From Planctomycetota bacterium (GTDB lineage Bacteria; Planctomycetota; UBA1135; GCA-002748355): 64,000 bases of DNA. The stretch is from NCBI GenBank assembly GCA_020638795.1, contig JACKHW010000001.1, positions 62,001 through 126,000 of the forward strand, in the 5' to 3' direction. Position 1 is the first letter of the stretch, and each line of letters opens with the position of its first letter. The position numbers were made by a program, and so were the translations under genes. Below the pieces are notes generated by a model. It saw nothing but the letters and a program-made list of their open reading frames with translations, made no database searches and was not told the origin of the DNA. Below are positions 25,109-34,873 of this stretch, piece after piece.

Positions 25109-26449
25109 ATGATGAACATTCGGAAGGATGACATTCGGGTCGGCAGAATACTGAGCGACGAAGACTTGACGCAGCGACGAGGCACCCCGCGCCCCGGTTG
25201 GGCGCGATTCGTTGCGTGCGGGTTCGTGGTCATGGGTGGTCTTGTCGTGTTGCGCGGAATGGCGCATGCGATGCCGGTCGCCGGTCAAGACGTGGAGCAA
25301 GACGTCAAGCAAGACGTCGAGGCACCGGGAAAGGGCCAAGAACGAGACGGGGAGCAATCCGACAAGCAGGACCCGATCGCACTCGCGAAGCGTGCCCTGA
25401 TCGAGTCCCTTGTCGATGGGGTACTCACGCCAGAACGGCGTGAGCGCTTTCGTGGCTTCACGCCCAAGGCGTTCTTCGCCGAACTCCGGCGTCTCGATGC
25501 AGAGCAGCGCGACCTCGCGAAGGCCTTGCAGAGTCGGGTCAGTGATGCCGACGAGTCGGACACGGATACTGCCAAAGGGGGAAAAGGCGTGTCCGTCGAG
25601 GCGAAGGCCGCTGCGCGTTCGGACCTCATGGCGTTTCTCCTCGGAGACGCGGAGAAACGCGAGGCCTTCTTGGCGCACGGCGAGGCAGCACGGAACGTTC
25701 GAGCCGCCTTCAGCGACAAGCTCCAAGAAGTCCGTCTCGAGCAGCTGCGTGGGGCGATCGACGCGTTCTCGGCCAACGGCGCTCGATACATCGGACAATA
25801 CAGTCGGCTCTCGGAGTTCGGGGAGGACCTGCCCGAGCTGATCCTGAGACTCGTGGAAGAAACCGGCCAACAGGCGTTGCGTCGGAGACCACAGGTCCTG
25901 ATGGCGCTGCGCGATTTCATTCGGGACGTCAAGAGCGACGAGCGAGTCCAGCCGTGGGTCGAACTGGCCGAGAACGAGTTCGAGGATCCTCAGTTTCGGA
26001 TCACGTTGATCGGCGTGCTCGCGTACGGCGGTCGGACTCGTTTGTACGACGCCAAAGCCGAGCAATTGAACAAGATCGCCGAGGACGAAGCGAAGCTACT
26101 GCCGGCATTGACGCAGCTCGTCGAGCTTCAGTCGGTTGCCGAGCGCAACGAAGAAGCTTGCGCGACCTATCGCAAGGTCATCAAGCACCTCGAGCCGCTC
26201 GGAGAATCGGAGCAGCTCGGTGTGACGTACTACAACCTCGCGTGTTCGCTCGAGAAGACGAAGAAGAGGGACGAGGCGTTCGAAGCTCTCGAGTCGTCGC
26301 TGCGGCTCGCAGGCAAGGCTCTTGCCCAGGGGACACTGTGGCAGGACATGGATATCGCCGGCATGCGTGAGGACGAGCGCTTCCTGCCGCTCTGCAAGAA
26401 GTTCGACTTGGAACCACCACGGCCAGCGAAGGGCGACGTGCGCAAGTGA
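25109..26449 (+). CDS. Membrane-anchored TPR-type protein
   Basis: ATG 25109 is preceded by GGAAGAG; an adjacent ATG at 25112 is equivalent. A single N-terminal hydrophobic helix (ARFVACGFVVMGGLVVLRG) is followed by a charged, Gln/Asp-rich linker (DVEQDVKQDVE repeats). The C-terminal half has helical repeats, including YNLACSLEKTKKRDEAFEAL, typical of TPR. The region around TLIGVLAYGGRTRLY looks like armadillo/HEAT-like helices. 446 residues, mostly periplasmic. It lies between dapF and an M48 peptidase; role unknown, probably a scaffold. Confidence 0.65.
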   Translation: MMNIRKDDIRVGRILSDEDLTQRRGTPRPGWARFVACGFVVMGGLVVLRGMAHAMPVAGQDVEQDVKQDVEAPGKGQERDGEQSDKQDPIALAKRALIESLVDGVLTPERRERFRGFTPKAFFAELRRLDAEQRDLAKALQSRVSDADESDTDTAKGGKGVSVEAKAAARSDLMAFLLGDAEKREAFLAHGEAARNVRAAFSDKLQEVRLEQLRGAIDAFSANGARYIGQYSRLSEFGEDLPELILRLVEETGQQALRRRPQVLMALRDFIRDVKSDERVQPWVELAENEFEDPQFRITLIGVLAYGGRTRLYDAKAEQLNKIAEDEAKLLPALTQLVELQSVAERNEEACATYRKVIKHLEPLGESEQLGVTYYNLACSLEKTKKRDEAFEALESSLRLAGKALAQGTLWQDMDIAGMREDERFLPLCKKFDLEPPRPAKGDVRK

Positions 26450-26477
26450 GCGTGAGCGACCGACGGTCCCCGACGTT

Positions 26478-28184
26478 TTGATCCTTCCCTCTCGATTCTT
26501 GGTCGGTTGCGCCCTCCTCGTGTTGGCGCCCGAAGTGTTGGGTCCACGGGCCCCTCAAGCGGCGGATGATGCGCTGCCCGCATTCTCGCTTTCGATCGCG
26601 ATCTTCTTTTCGGTCTACGGCATCTTTCTCGCACTCGATACCGCGGCCCGAAAGACGAGGTCGGCGCGACTCGGTTCGTTCTTACGACGTCTCCTCGCGC
26701 TGCGCAGCCTCCTACCGATCGTGCTCTGGGCTCTATTGCTCGGCGTCTGGCGTTGGGACACATGGGTCGAGTTCCGCTTCGTTCGTCATGGCATGACGGT
26801 GCAGTCGTTGATGCTGCTGCTTCCGTTCGTGACCTACGAGATCCTGTCGGTTCTGGGCGAAGTGATGTTGCGGGGCAGGATCGGTCGAACCGCCGAATAC
26901 CTGCGGAGCACGATCTTCATTGCGCCGATGCTGTTCTTCTTGACGGCATTGTTCGATGTCGCCTCGTCGTTCGAAACGACTCGTGTGCTGCTGCAGGAGT
27001 TCACGATCGCTCGATACGCACTCTGGGTTCTCGGATTCGGCGCGCTGTTCCTCGCTTTTCCGCTGTGGTTCGCGTTCGTCTTCGGCGCCAAGCCGCTCCA
27101 ACCGGAGTCGTTGCGCGACGAGCTTCGTCGGATCGCAGAGAACGATCGTCTTCGCGTGCATCGCATTCTCGAACTGCCGACGCGTGGGCGCACGCTCAAC
27201 GCAACGCTCGTCGGCCCGTTCGCGTGGACCCGCTGTGTGGTATTCACCGACTTGATGCTCGCGAGGTTCGGCGTCGACGAGTTGCGCGGTGTCTTCGCGC
27301 ATGAAATCGGTCATGCACGCGGAAGGCATGTCCTGCGCTCGATCGCTTGCTTCGTATTGTTGCCATTGGTGCTCGCCGAACTCGCGGTACGCGTTCTTCA
27401 CTCCGAGACCGAGTGGTCCTGGGCTCTGAGTGTCGCGTGCGCGTTTTCCGTGATGGCCGTGCCCTTCTTCTGGTTCCGTCGTCGCTTCGAACACGAAGCG
27501 GATCTGCATGGGGCTGCAATCCTCGGGAGCGCGAGGGACATGATCGGTGCGCTCGATACGGTGCGCGTTCTCGCACCTAGAGCGTCGAAGCGCGGCAGCC
27601 TGATGCATCCGAGCACCGATCGACGAATTGCCTTGCTCCAATCCTCGGAAGAGGATCAGGGCATGCTCCGGTCGTGGATTCGAACGTCCATACTCGCACA
27701 AGGGGCGATGTTTTTCGCGCTGGGAGCTGCGTGCATGGCTTTCGTTCCGTACGCCGTGGACGATTTCGAAGACGACCTACCCGGGTACCTCCTTGCAAGA
27801 GGCGATCCCGAATCCGCTTGGAACGCGTTCGAGAGTCGCCCTTCGATGGACGAGAAGCGCCGGGCACACGGTCTCGACGAAGCGATGCGCGCGAACCTGA
27901 TCGCCTACGACGGTGAAGACGACGTCGTTGTCTTGGCGCAGCGTGCCGTCGTTCGCGGCCAGCGCGCGGCACGTGACGAGGACTGGAAAGCAGTGCGCGG
28001 ATGGTTCGGCCTCGCCCTCCGCTTCGGCGATGCGGACCCGCTGACCAGCACCGTGTGGCGCTACTTGGTCGCCGTCGATCGCGGGGACGACAAGACGATC
28101 GAACGCGAAGCGTTGTGGATTCGTTCGCTGTCCGTGCCCGAAGACATGCGCCGTCCCCTCGGGCGCTTGTTGGCGCTCAACTGA
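26478..28184 (+). CDS. Multi-pass M48 (Ste24/HtpX-like) zinc metallopeptidase
   Basis: The peptidase motif H275-E-I-G-H (AHEIGHARGRH) and a downstream FEHEADLHGA with the third zinc ligand Glu identify M48. Four to six hydrophobic segments precede it and two follow; EFRFVRHGMTVQSL is typical of inter-helix loops. The start is uncertain: the frame extends to 26322 inside the upstream gene, but the first hydrophobic helix begins right after the TTG at 26478, which is favoured. The C-terminal 150 residues after the last helix are soluble and helical. Membrane protein quality control is the usual role of the family. Confidence 0.75.
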   Translation: MILPSRFLVGCALLVLAPEVLGPRAPQAADDALPAFSLSIAIFFSVYGIFLALDTAARKTRSARLGSFLRRLLALRSLLPIVLWALLLGVWRWDTWVEFRFVRHGMTVQSLMLLLPFVTYEILSVLGEVMLRGRIGRTAEYLRSTIFIAPMLFFLTALFDVASSFETTRVLLQEFTIARYALWVLGFGALFLAFPLWFAFVFGAKPLQPESLRDELRRIAENDRLRVHRILELPTRGRTLNATLVGPFAWTRCVVFTDLMLARFGVDELRGVFAHEIGHARGRHVLRSIACFVLLPLVLAELAVRVLHSETEWSWALSVACAFSVMAVPFFWFRRRFEHEADLHGAAILGSARDMIGALDTVRVLAPRASKRGSLMHPSTDRRIALLQSSEEDQGMLRSWIRTSILAQGAMFFALGAACMAFVPYAVDDFEDDLPGYLLARGDPESAWNAFESRPSMDEKRRAHGLDEAMRANLIAYDGEDDVVVLAQRAVVRGQRAARDEDWKAVRGWFGLALRFGDADPLTSTVWRYLVAVDRGDDKTIEREALWIRSLSVPEDMRRPLGRLLALN

Positions 28185-28248
28185 CCCCCGAGCGTGCCGC
28201 CGCTTCTCGGAGCTCGGGCAGACGGGCACTGGCGGCTCTAGCGAGCGC

Positions 28249-30858
28249 TCAGTAGCCGTTGGCTTCGATGGCCCATTCGGCGGGAAGGCGTCTCAAAAGC
28301 GTGCCATCGCGACCGTAGATCTTCACGCCACCGTCTTCCGCGACCATCGTCGTGCCGTCGGGCAGGCGGTCGGCATCGCCAGGCATTGTGAGTTTCTCCA
28401 GCTTCCATACGGTCGCGCCTTGTTGGTTGACCTCGAACACCATGTTGGGGGACCGGCGCGTGATGAGTGTGTTGCCGTTGGGGAGCCGGTCCGCGTCGAC
28501 GAGGTAGTCGATGCCCTTGATCTCCCAGACGACCTCACCGGACGTCGTGACTTCGATGACGCGCTTGTCGCCTTGGTCGGTGATCAGCGTGTTTCCATTG
28601 GGGAGCCGGTCCGCGTCGTAGGGCTTGAACTCCTTGCGCCGCGCTTCTTCGAGGCCGAACTTCCACACGATGTTCTTCTCGCGATCGACCTCGATGACGC
28701 GGTTGTTCCCTGGATCCGTGATGAGCGTGTTGCCGTTGGGAAGCCGGTCCGCATCCATCGGATTGCCGAGGTCGGTGAATGCCCAGATCTGCTTGCCGCC
28801 ACGGTCGTACTCACGCACGGCATCATCCGCTTGTTCGGTGATCAGGATCGTGCCCGTCGGTGTGATCTCCGCGTCGAGCGGATCGAAGAGTTCTTCGAGT
28901 TTCCAAACGACACGGCCTTCGCCGTCGAGTTCCATCACCGACGTGTTGCCGAAGTCGCACACGAGAGTGAATCCGGTGAGCGCGCGTCCGGAGTTCGAGA
29001 GGTGCATGCGTGCGACATCGGTGAGCGCGACGTCGACGCACCCGATCCTTCGGTCGGCGATGCGGATCGAAGAGCCGTCGAGATCGACGAGGTAGCCGAC
29101 GAGACGCTCGCCGTTCGCCATGTCGACCTGGACGAACTGTCCGATATCGCCGGTATCGCCGGTTGCGCGTCCGGTGCCGTCGAGGCGGAACAGCAGCGCT
29201 TCGACGTCTTTCCAAGCGATCTCACGCGACTTGTCCCCGGTCTTGATCGTCAACGAATCCTCGGTCAAGGCTTCGAGTTTCCCCTCGATCACGCGATCTT
29301 CGCCTTCGCGAAGGCGCACTTGGTCGTGGTCCCGACTGCCTCCCAGAATGCGTCCACGGGATGCATCCGATAGCACGCCGCGCAGCATCGCTTTGGGAAT
29401 CGTCAGATCGCGGTCGAGCGCGTGGAACGTGACACGGTCCCCGTCGAGGGCGAGCTTGTCGAAACGAAGAGACGTCCCGCTCTCGAGGAAGATCCGCGCA
29501 CCTTGCGCATCGATCGTCGCGTTGCTCGGGTTGATGATCACATCCACGGTCGAACGCGGAACGTAGATCGCCGAACCGCCAGTGGCCTTCGGTCCGGCGA
29601 AGCGGACGTTGGCGCCGTCCAGGCCGACGATGTGCGTAGCTTCGAGTTTGCCGCCGTCTTCGAGTTCGAGGTTGACCGTGGCGGACGGACGATCGTTTGT
29701 CTGCGCAGGATCGAGGCAGGCCGCGATCGTGCGCAAGAACTCCGCTTCGTCGTCGCTCAGTTTCGCGAGCGCTTCGCCGAGCGTGCCTTCGATGTCCTTG
29801 CGTGCGTGGAGAAGGCGAAGGGCGAGGATGCGATGGCTCGGCGAGCGTTTCGGGTCACTGACCAGTGCGAGCAGCCAGTCGCGACTCTCGGGAATCTGCA
29901 TGGCGCCGATCGCGGTGGTGGCGCCGTTGCGCACTTCGAGATCGCTGCTGTCGGCCATCGCCTGGATGCGTTCGAGGAGTTTCGCGCCCGAACGAGCCGC
30001 TAGCTCCGGATCGTGCATCTGGACGCCGGCGGAGCGAAGGGCCGCGAGGCGCACTCGCGAGTCCAGGTAGTCGATCGCCGACAAGAGAGCGTCGATCTCG
30101 ACGGGACCAGAACGGTACGAAAGCGCCTCCGCGAGCCCGCGTGCGATGCACGCATTGCGTTCGATGTCCTCTTTTCCTGCCTTGCCGAGCTCTTCCTTGA
30201 CGCGTGTCAGGCGAATCCGGATCTCGAGATCGTCTTGCGGAGGCAGGTTCTCGAGAATCGACAAGATCAGCGGTCCCTTCTCGATGAGTGCGCGCTGTGC
30301 TTCCACGCGCGCCGCGTATCGAACGTCACCGAGGGTCTCGACGAGATTCCTGACTTCGAGAATCAAGCGATTGCGCTCGCCCGTGAGGCGGGGCAAGACG
30401 CGGTTGACGAACTGATCCTCACTCATCGCGCGAATCGCCGGCGAAACCTCGAGGCGGCCGAGCAAGCCGACGTTGCTCACGTACGGCGCGAAGAGCACGT
30501 CATCGTCGACGGGGATCGGCGCGGTCGGCTCGCCGGTCTTGCCGTCCTGAGAATCGGTGCCTTTTTCCGGTTGCTGCCCGTCCTGAGAAGGATCGGTCTT
30601 CGCGTTGCCGTCTGCTGCCCCCTGCGTCCCCGTGTCGTTCCCATTCTCGTTTGCAGACTTCTCCGGTTGGTCGTGATTCTTCGGGTCTTGATGCTTCGGG
30701 CGTCGATTCTGAGGGCGGTCTTGGGTGGTGGGCAGGATTCCGTGCGAAACCGCCGTGTGCGGCTCGATTGCGATGGCCGAATCGACGATCGAACCGACGG
30801 ACAGCGCCGTCGCCAGCAAGCAGATCGAAGAAAACGCCGGTCGGAAGGGTGCGGACAT
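28249..30858 (-). CDS. Exported HEAT-repeat plus NHL/arylsulfotransferase-like propeller protein
   Basis: ATG 30858 begins a signal peptide (MSAPFRPAFSSICLLATALS); the frame runs to 31224 over the divergent gene but without features. Residues 40-110 are Gln/Asn/Asp-rich and disordered. About 130-400 are HEAT-like helical repeats (SRVRLAALRSAG, SDLEVRNGATTAIGAMQIPE). A beta-rich central section precedes 5-6 propeller blades near the C-terminus, each with DADRLPNGNTLIT followed by RVIEV and VWK. These blades resemble those of arylsulfotransferase/NHL proteins. The DNA of the blades is also repetitive (28471, 28591 and about 28725). 869 residues, periplasmic. Ligand unknown. Confidence 0.75.
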   Translation of the reverse strand: MSAPFRPAFSSICLLATALSVGSIVDSAIAIEPHTAVSHGILPTTQDRPQNRRPKHQDPKNHDQPEKSANENGNDTGTQGAADGNAKTDPSQDGQQPEKGTDSQDGKTGEPTAPIPVDDDVLFAPYVSNVGLLGRLEVSPAIRAMSEDQFVNRVLPRLTGERNRLILEVRNLVETLGDVRYAARVEAQRALIEKGPLILSILENLPPQDDLEIRIRLTRVKEELGKAGKEDIERNACIARGLAEALSYRSGPVEIDALLSAIDYLDSRVRLAALRSAGVQMHDPELAARSGAKLLERIQAMADSSDLEVRNGATTAIGAMQIPESRDWLLALVSDPKRSPSHRILALRLLHARKDIEGTLGEALAKLSDDEAEFLRTIAACLDPAQTNDRPSATVNLELEDGGKLEATHIVGLDGANVRFAGPKATGGSAIYVPRSTVDVIINPSNATIDAQGARIFLESGTSLRFDKLALDGDRVTFHALDRDLTIPKAMLRGVLSDASRGRILGGSRDHDQVRLREGEDRVIEGKLEALTEDSLTIKTGDKSREIAWKDVEALLFRLDGTGRATGDTGDIGQFVQVDMANGERLVGYLVDLDGSSIRIADRRIGCVDVALTDVARMHLSNSGRALTGFTLVCDFGNTSVMELDGEGRVVWKLEELFDPLDAEITPTGTILITEQADDAVREYDRGGKQIWAFTDLGNPMDADRLPNGNTLITDPGNNRVIEVDREKNIVWKFGLEEARRKEFKPYDADRLPNGNTLITDQGDKRVIEVTTSGEVVWEIKGIDYLVDADRLPNGNTLITRRSPNMVFEVNQQGATVWKLEKLTMPGDADRLPDGTTMVAEDGGVKIYGRDGTLLRRLPAEWAIEANGY

Positions 30859-30991
30859 CTGGAAGGTTTTTCCTCGTCGTGCGTCGGGGATCGGCACGAG
30901 CATCGGGATCGAATCTCCAATCGGGTCGGTCGCGCTGCGTGCATGCATGCGGAGATCGTAGGATACGCGACGATCGCGAGTATCCTCTGCT

Positions 30992-31030
30992 CCCCGAAGA
31001 TCGCCCCCGAAGATCGCATCCCCGAAGATC
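30992..31030. repeat. Tandem 13-bp repeats in a divergent promoter region
   Basis: CCCCGAAGATCGC occurs at 30992-31004 and 31005-31017, and its first 11 bases again at 31020-31030, immediately before the ATG at 31033. They lie in the 174-base gap between two divergently transcribed propeller-protein genes. Regularly spaced direct repeats here suggest a protein-binding or leader element. Confidence 0.6.
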
Positions 31031-31032
31031 AG

Positions 31033-33738
31033 ATGGCCATGAGTCGACACCGAAGTGCCGCTCTCGCGACAGCCTACGCGCTGGGTTTCGTCGTGATGGG
31101 GGCAGGTTCCGAGGACGTCCTGCAGGCACAGGCACAGGCACAGGCGAAGGCCCAGGTGCAAGTCCAGGCACGCCTCAACCAGTGGGTGGCGGCTCGCGGT
31201 CGACTCCTCGGCGACGAGCCGCAAGATCGCGGCGATGCCCCGCCATTGGCGCTCGCCGAGAGCGAGGATCTCAATCGCGTGCTCCGGAAGGTGACCGAGT
31301 TCTTCGCGCAGACACCTCCGAAGTGGGACGAGGGGGCACGACTCCTACAGGATCTGCTCGAGGGGAAGGTCTTCGACGAGACCGTTGCGGACGAACAGAT
31401 GCTCGATCCGTTCCGATCCGTCTACAGCGCGGACAAGCGGCTCTACGTTCCGTTCGCTCGTTACTGCCAAGCCCTGCTCTGCACGCTTCCGCCCGAGGGG
31501 CTCGAGTCGTATCGCTTCTTGACCGATTCGCGTGCGCGCGCCGCGTTCGAGCATGCTGCCGAGGGACTCGACGTCACCGAACTCCAACGGATCGCGGAGT
31601 TGTTCTTCGCCACCGAAAGCGGTGCCGACATCGTCGAGCTCCTCGCGGATGCGGCCGAACTCGAGGGCCGGCTGAGCCAAGCGATCCACCTGCGCCATCG
31701 GCTCCTGAGCGAGTATCCCGATCTTTCGGAGCCACGTCGCGAAGTGCTCCTGCTGCGCCAGATCCACGCGACAGGGTTGCTCGGCGATCGCGCGGCGCAT
31801 GACGACTACTTGAAACAACTCGAAGATCGAGGCGTCGATCGCAAAGTTACGGTGGCGGGAGCCGAGATTGCGGTGCGCGATCTGCGCGATCACCCGTCGT
31901 TTGCCGTGCGGAACATCACGACGATGCCGGACAAGGTGGAAGACGTCGCGGCCAACGTCGGTTCGGTGTCGCTGCGGTCGTTGTGGCGTTTCGCGTTCAC
32001 CGAGCCGGATCCGTACGGACTTCGGCCAAAGGACAAGAAGAATCAGAACGGCAACGTGGTCTGGTTCGGTTCGATGCAGTCGCTCGCGCTTCCGAGTCCG
32101 CGGTACGATCGGCCCGGCACGCGTGTCCTCGTCTGGGAGCAAGGCGGACAGCGCGGTGCCGACCTACGCGTCGCGATCAAGGACCACGACTGTCTCAACG
32201 TGCTCGGCGTCGTCAGCGGGAAGGTCCGCCATCGTGGCGACGGAAAGGCGACTCCGTCGGTCGTCCAGAACCAGATGTTGCGCGTGCGCACACCGCTGAC
32301 CGACATGGCGCTACAAAGTGTCTCCACGGACGGCAAGTCGCTCTACGTGACGGATGGCAATCGCAGCTCACAAGCGCAAAACGTCGCGCGAAGCGATGAC
32401 TTCGCGTTCGACAACGAGCTCGTCGCGACCGACGTCGACAGCGGCGCCGTGCGCTGGACGACGAAGAACGACGACGAGGGCAAGCGGCTCTTCTTCCAAG
32501 GCCCTCCCGTGCGTCACCGCAGCTACCTCTACGCTCCGGTGCGCAAGGGCGACGCCTTCGGGATCGCGCGCATCGATGCCGAGACTGGCTCCGTCGACAA
32601 AGTCGTGACGCTGCACTCGGGCGGAACGCGACTCCTTCGCGTACCCGCTGTCCTGCCGGTGGTCGCGGATGGTCAGCTGATCTGCCTCACCAACGCGGGT
32701 GCAGTCGCTGCGCTGCGTTTGCCCAATTTGGAGCTGCGTTGGCTGCGCGCCTACGAAAGCACGAGCCCCGAGGCACCACCGCCGGACAAGGACCGGCGCT
32801 CGTCGTCGCGGAGCCGGAACTACCAAATCCAAGAGATACGCCTGGACAAGTGGCGTCCGCTCGAGCCGATCATCGTCGACGGGATCGCCGTCGTCGCCCC
32901 GATCGATTCGGATGCGCTCTTCGCGCTCGACCTGCAAACTGGCGAACCGGTTTGGTTCCTTCCGCGCGTCGAAGCGGCGCGTGGCACGGACTTCCGAGAA
33001 CTCGTCGGCTATCAGAACGGACGTCTCTATCTCGCTGGCGGTACGACGTTGCAGATCGTCGAAGCGCGAAGCGGGCGCCGAATTGCCGAGACGCCCTTGC
33101 TCGGATTACCGCGCGGAGAAATCGATGGTTGGGGTGCCGTGACGACCGATCATGTGTGGCTTCCATTCGACGGCGGTGCGTATCGCTTCTCCGCGATCGA
33201 TGGGTCGTTCGTCGGTAGCGTCGAATATCCAGCCGAGGAGCTCGGCGGTGAAAACTGGACCGAGCTGCCCCAAAGGCTCCAGTTCGCGGGACCGGTCCTT
33301 CTTTCGATCTGCGAGAGTGGTGTCACCGCGTACGCGAGCAGTCAGGATCTCGCCAAGCTCGATGGGGACCTTCTCCTGCAGGCGCGCGCTCTGGCGGCTG
33401 GTGGGCAGACGGATCAGGCGTTCGTCACGCTGCTCGCACGTCTCGCGGAGGTCTCGCGTGGGCCGCAGCGAGATCGAGCCGCATCGTTCGCCGTTCGCCT
33501 TGCGGGCGAACTCGCGAGCAAGGCCGATCGCACGGCGTCACTCGCGACGTTGGATCGGTGTGCACAGGCACTCGAGAACGCGGGCGTTTCTCCCGATCCG
33601 CGGCTGTTGCTCTTCCGGATTCGAGCACTCGATCCACAAGCCGATGCTCGCGAGATCCGCACCTTGCGCGAGAAGATCGCGGATCTGCCACTCGAGATCT
33701 CCGCGTCCGAATCACCCGCTAGCATGGACGGCAAATGA
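31033..33738 (+). CDS. Exported PQQ-like beta-propeller protein with helical flanks
   Basis: 901 residues from ATG 31033 (31039 also possible); the frame runs back to 30013 antisense to the previous gene and is not used. The signal peptide ends near VLQAQ and is followed by a QA hexanucleotide-repeat tract. Residues about 60-290 are helical and TPR-like (GRLSQAIHLRHRLLSEYPDL). About 330-760 contain PQQ-type blades: DNELVATDVDSGAVRWTTKN, GVVAPIDSDALFALDLQTGEPVWF-like and YQNGRLYLAGGTTLQIVEAR (quoted blades are typical AxDxxTGxxxW repeats). The C-terminus is again helical. It is first in an eleven-gene run and its stop overlaps the next start by ATGA. Confidence 0.8.
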   Translation: MAMSRHRSAALATAYALGFVVMGAGSEDVLQAQAQAQAKAQVQVQARLNQWVAARGRLLGDEPQDRGDAPPLALAESEDLNRVLRKVTEFFAQTPPKWDEGARLLQDLLEGKVFDETVADEQMLDPFRSVYSADKRLYVPFARYCQALLCTLPPEGLESYRFLTDSRARAAFEHAAEGLDVTELQRIAELFFATESGADIVELLADAAELEGRLSQAIHLRHRLLSEYPDLSEPRREVLLLRQIHATGLLGDRAAHDDYLKQLEDRGVDRKVTVAGAEIAVRDLRDHPSFAVRNITTMPDKVEDVAANVGSVSLRSLWRFAFTEPDPYGLRPKDKKNQNGNVVWFGSMQSLALPSPRYDRPGTRVLVWEQGGQRGADLRVAIKDHDCLNVLGVVSGKVRHRGDGKATPSVVQNQMLRVRTPLTDMALQSVSTDGKSLYVTDGNRSSQAQNVARSDDFAFDNELVATDVDSGAVRWTTKNDDEGKRLFFQGPPVRHRSYLYAPVRKGDAFGIARIDAETGSVDKVVTLHSGGTRLLRVPAVLPVVADGQLICLTNAGAVAALRLPNLELRWLRAYESTSPEAPPPDKDRRSSSRSRNYQIQEIRLDKWRPLEPIIVDGIAVVAPIDSDALFALDLQTGEPVWFLPRVEAARGTDFRELVGYQNGRLYLAGGTTLQIVEARSGRRIAETPLLGLPRGEIDGWGAVTTDHVWLPFDGGAYRFSAIDGSFVGSVEYPAEELGGENWTELPQRLQFAGPVLLSICESGVTAYASSQDLAKLDGDLLLQARALAAGGQTDQAFVTLLARLAEVSRGPQRDRAASFAVRLAGELASKADRTASLATLDRCAQALENAGVSPDPRLLLFRIRALDPQADAREIRTLREKIADLPLEISASESPASMDGK
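31123..31170 (+). repeat. Coding hexanucleotide repeat (QA tract)
   Basis: Eight hexamers related to CAGGCA, four of them nearly identical at the start, encode QAQAQAQAKAQVQVQA at the signal peptide cleavage zone of the propeller protein. Such repeats can change length by slippage. Confidence 0.7.
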
Positions 33739-34868
33739 CGATGGTCTTCCGAATCGCGACGGTCCTCTTCTATTCGTGCGTCGCTGCTGCCGGGGTGTCC
33801 GCGCAGGCGGATGCACCAGGCGCGCAGGGTGAGGCTGCCCAGGACGAAAAGTCCGAGGGAGCGGCTCCCACGACGGCTCCAGCGCGCATGCCCGATGCAA
33901 GCCAGGACAAACTGCGTCCACCCGGGGTGACCGAGGCCATCGAAGTCTCGATCAAGCGCGGTCTCGACTATCTCGCTCGCACGCAGAACCGCGATGGATC
34001 GTGGCGATCCGCCGGTGGATACGGATCCTATCCGGTCGCGATGACGGCCCTCGCGGGCACGGCGCTCGCATGCTCGGGATCCACCACGACTCGCGGCCCC
34101 TACGCGATCAAAATCCGGCGCTGCGTCGACTATCTGCTGCGCAATGCGATGGGAAATGGCCTGATCACGAGCCTTCAAGAAGAAGCTCGCCCCATGTACG
34201 GGCACGGCTTCTCGCTCGTCTTCCTCGCCGAGGTCTACGGAATCGAGGAGGAAGTCGCGAGGCAGCATCAAGTGCACCGCGTCGTGAAGAAGGCCGTCGA
34301 GCTCGTCGCCCGCAGCCAATCGGCCGCCGGCGGTTGGCTCTACGCACCGGATGACAACGGCGACGAGGGCAGCGTGACGATCACGCAGGTCCAAGGATTG
34401 CGCGCGGCGCGCAACGCCGGCATCGCGGTTCCGACGAAAGTGATCAAGGCCGCGATCCAGTACATCGCGGACTGTCAGAACCCGGACGGTGGCATCAGCT
34501 ACAGCAAGAGCAGTCGCGGCAGCTCACGTCCCGCGATTACCGGAGCCGCAGTCGCGGTCCTCTACAACGCAGGCAAGTACGACGACCCGATGGCAGAAAA
34601 GGCTTTGGCGTACGCGAAGCGCACGCTTCCCGTGAGCGGCGGCAACGGGCATCACTACTACGCTCACTACTACCTCGCGCAGGCGATGTACCAGCGTGGC
34701 GGCAAGGACTGGGACGACTACTACGGTGCGATGTCGAAGTGGCTGATGCGGCAGCAGCAGTCCGATGGATCTTGGCAGGGTGATGGCGTCGGTGCGACGT
34801 ACGGCACGTCCGTTGCGCTCACGATCCTGCAGCTCCCATACGCGAACCTCCCCATCTACCAGCGCTGA
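33735..34868 (+). CDS. Exported squalene-cyclase/prenyltransferase-like alpha-toroid protein
   Basis: 377 residues with a signal peptide (cleavage near GVSAQA). An Ala/Glu/Pro-rich linker to about 60 is followed by alpha/alpha-toroid repeats: ALDYLARTQNRDGSW-type motif (IKRGLDYLARTQNRDGSW), KAVELVARSQSAAGGWLY, YIADCQNPDGGISYSKSS and KWLMRQQQSDGSWQGDG. These QxxDGSW repeats are those of squalene cyclase, prenyltransferase and complement C3-like domains, but the acidic DxDD catalytic motif is not seen, so an enzymatic cyclase is unlikely. In the same operon as two vWA proteins. Start overlaps the upstream stop; a vWA gene begins 5 bases after its end. Confidence 0.8.
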   Translation: MTMVFRIATVLFYSCVAAAGVSAQADAPGAQGEAAQDEKSEGAAPTTAPARMPDASQDKLRPPGVTEAIEVSIKRGLDYLARTQNRDGSWRSAGGYGSYPVAMTALAGTALACSGSTTTRGPYAIKIRRCVDYLLRNAMGNGLITSLQEEARPMYGHGFSLVFLAEVYGIEEEVARQHQVHRVVKKAVELVARSQSAAGGWLYAPDDNGDEGSVTITQVQGLRAARNAGIAVPTKVIKAAIQYIADCQNPDGGISYSKSSRGSSRPAITGAAVAVLYNAGKYDDPMAEKALAYAKRTLPVSGGNGHHYYAHYYLAQAMYQRGGKDWDDYYGAMSKWLMRQQQSDGSWQGDGVGATYGTSVALTILQLPYANLPIYQR

Positions 34869-34873
34869 TCCAC

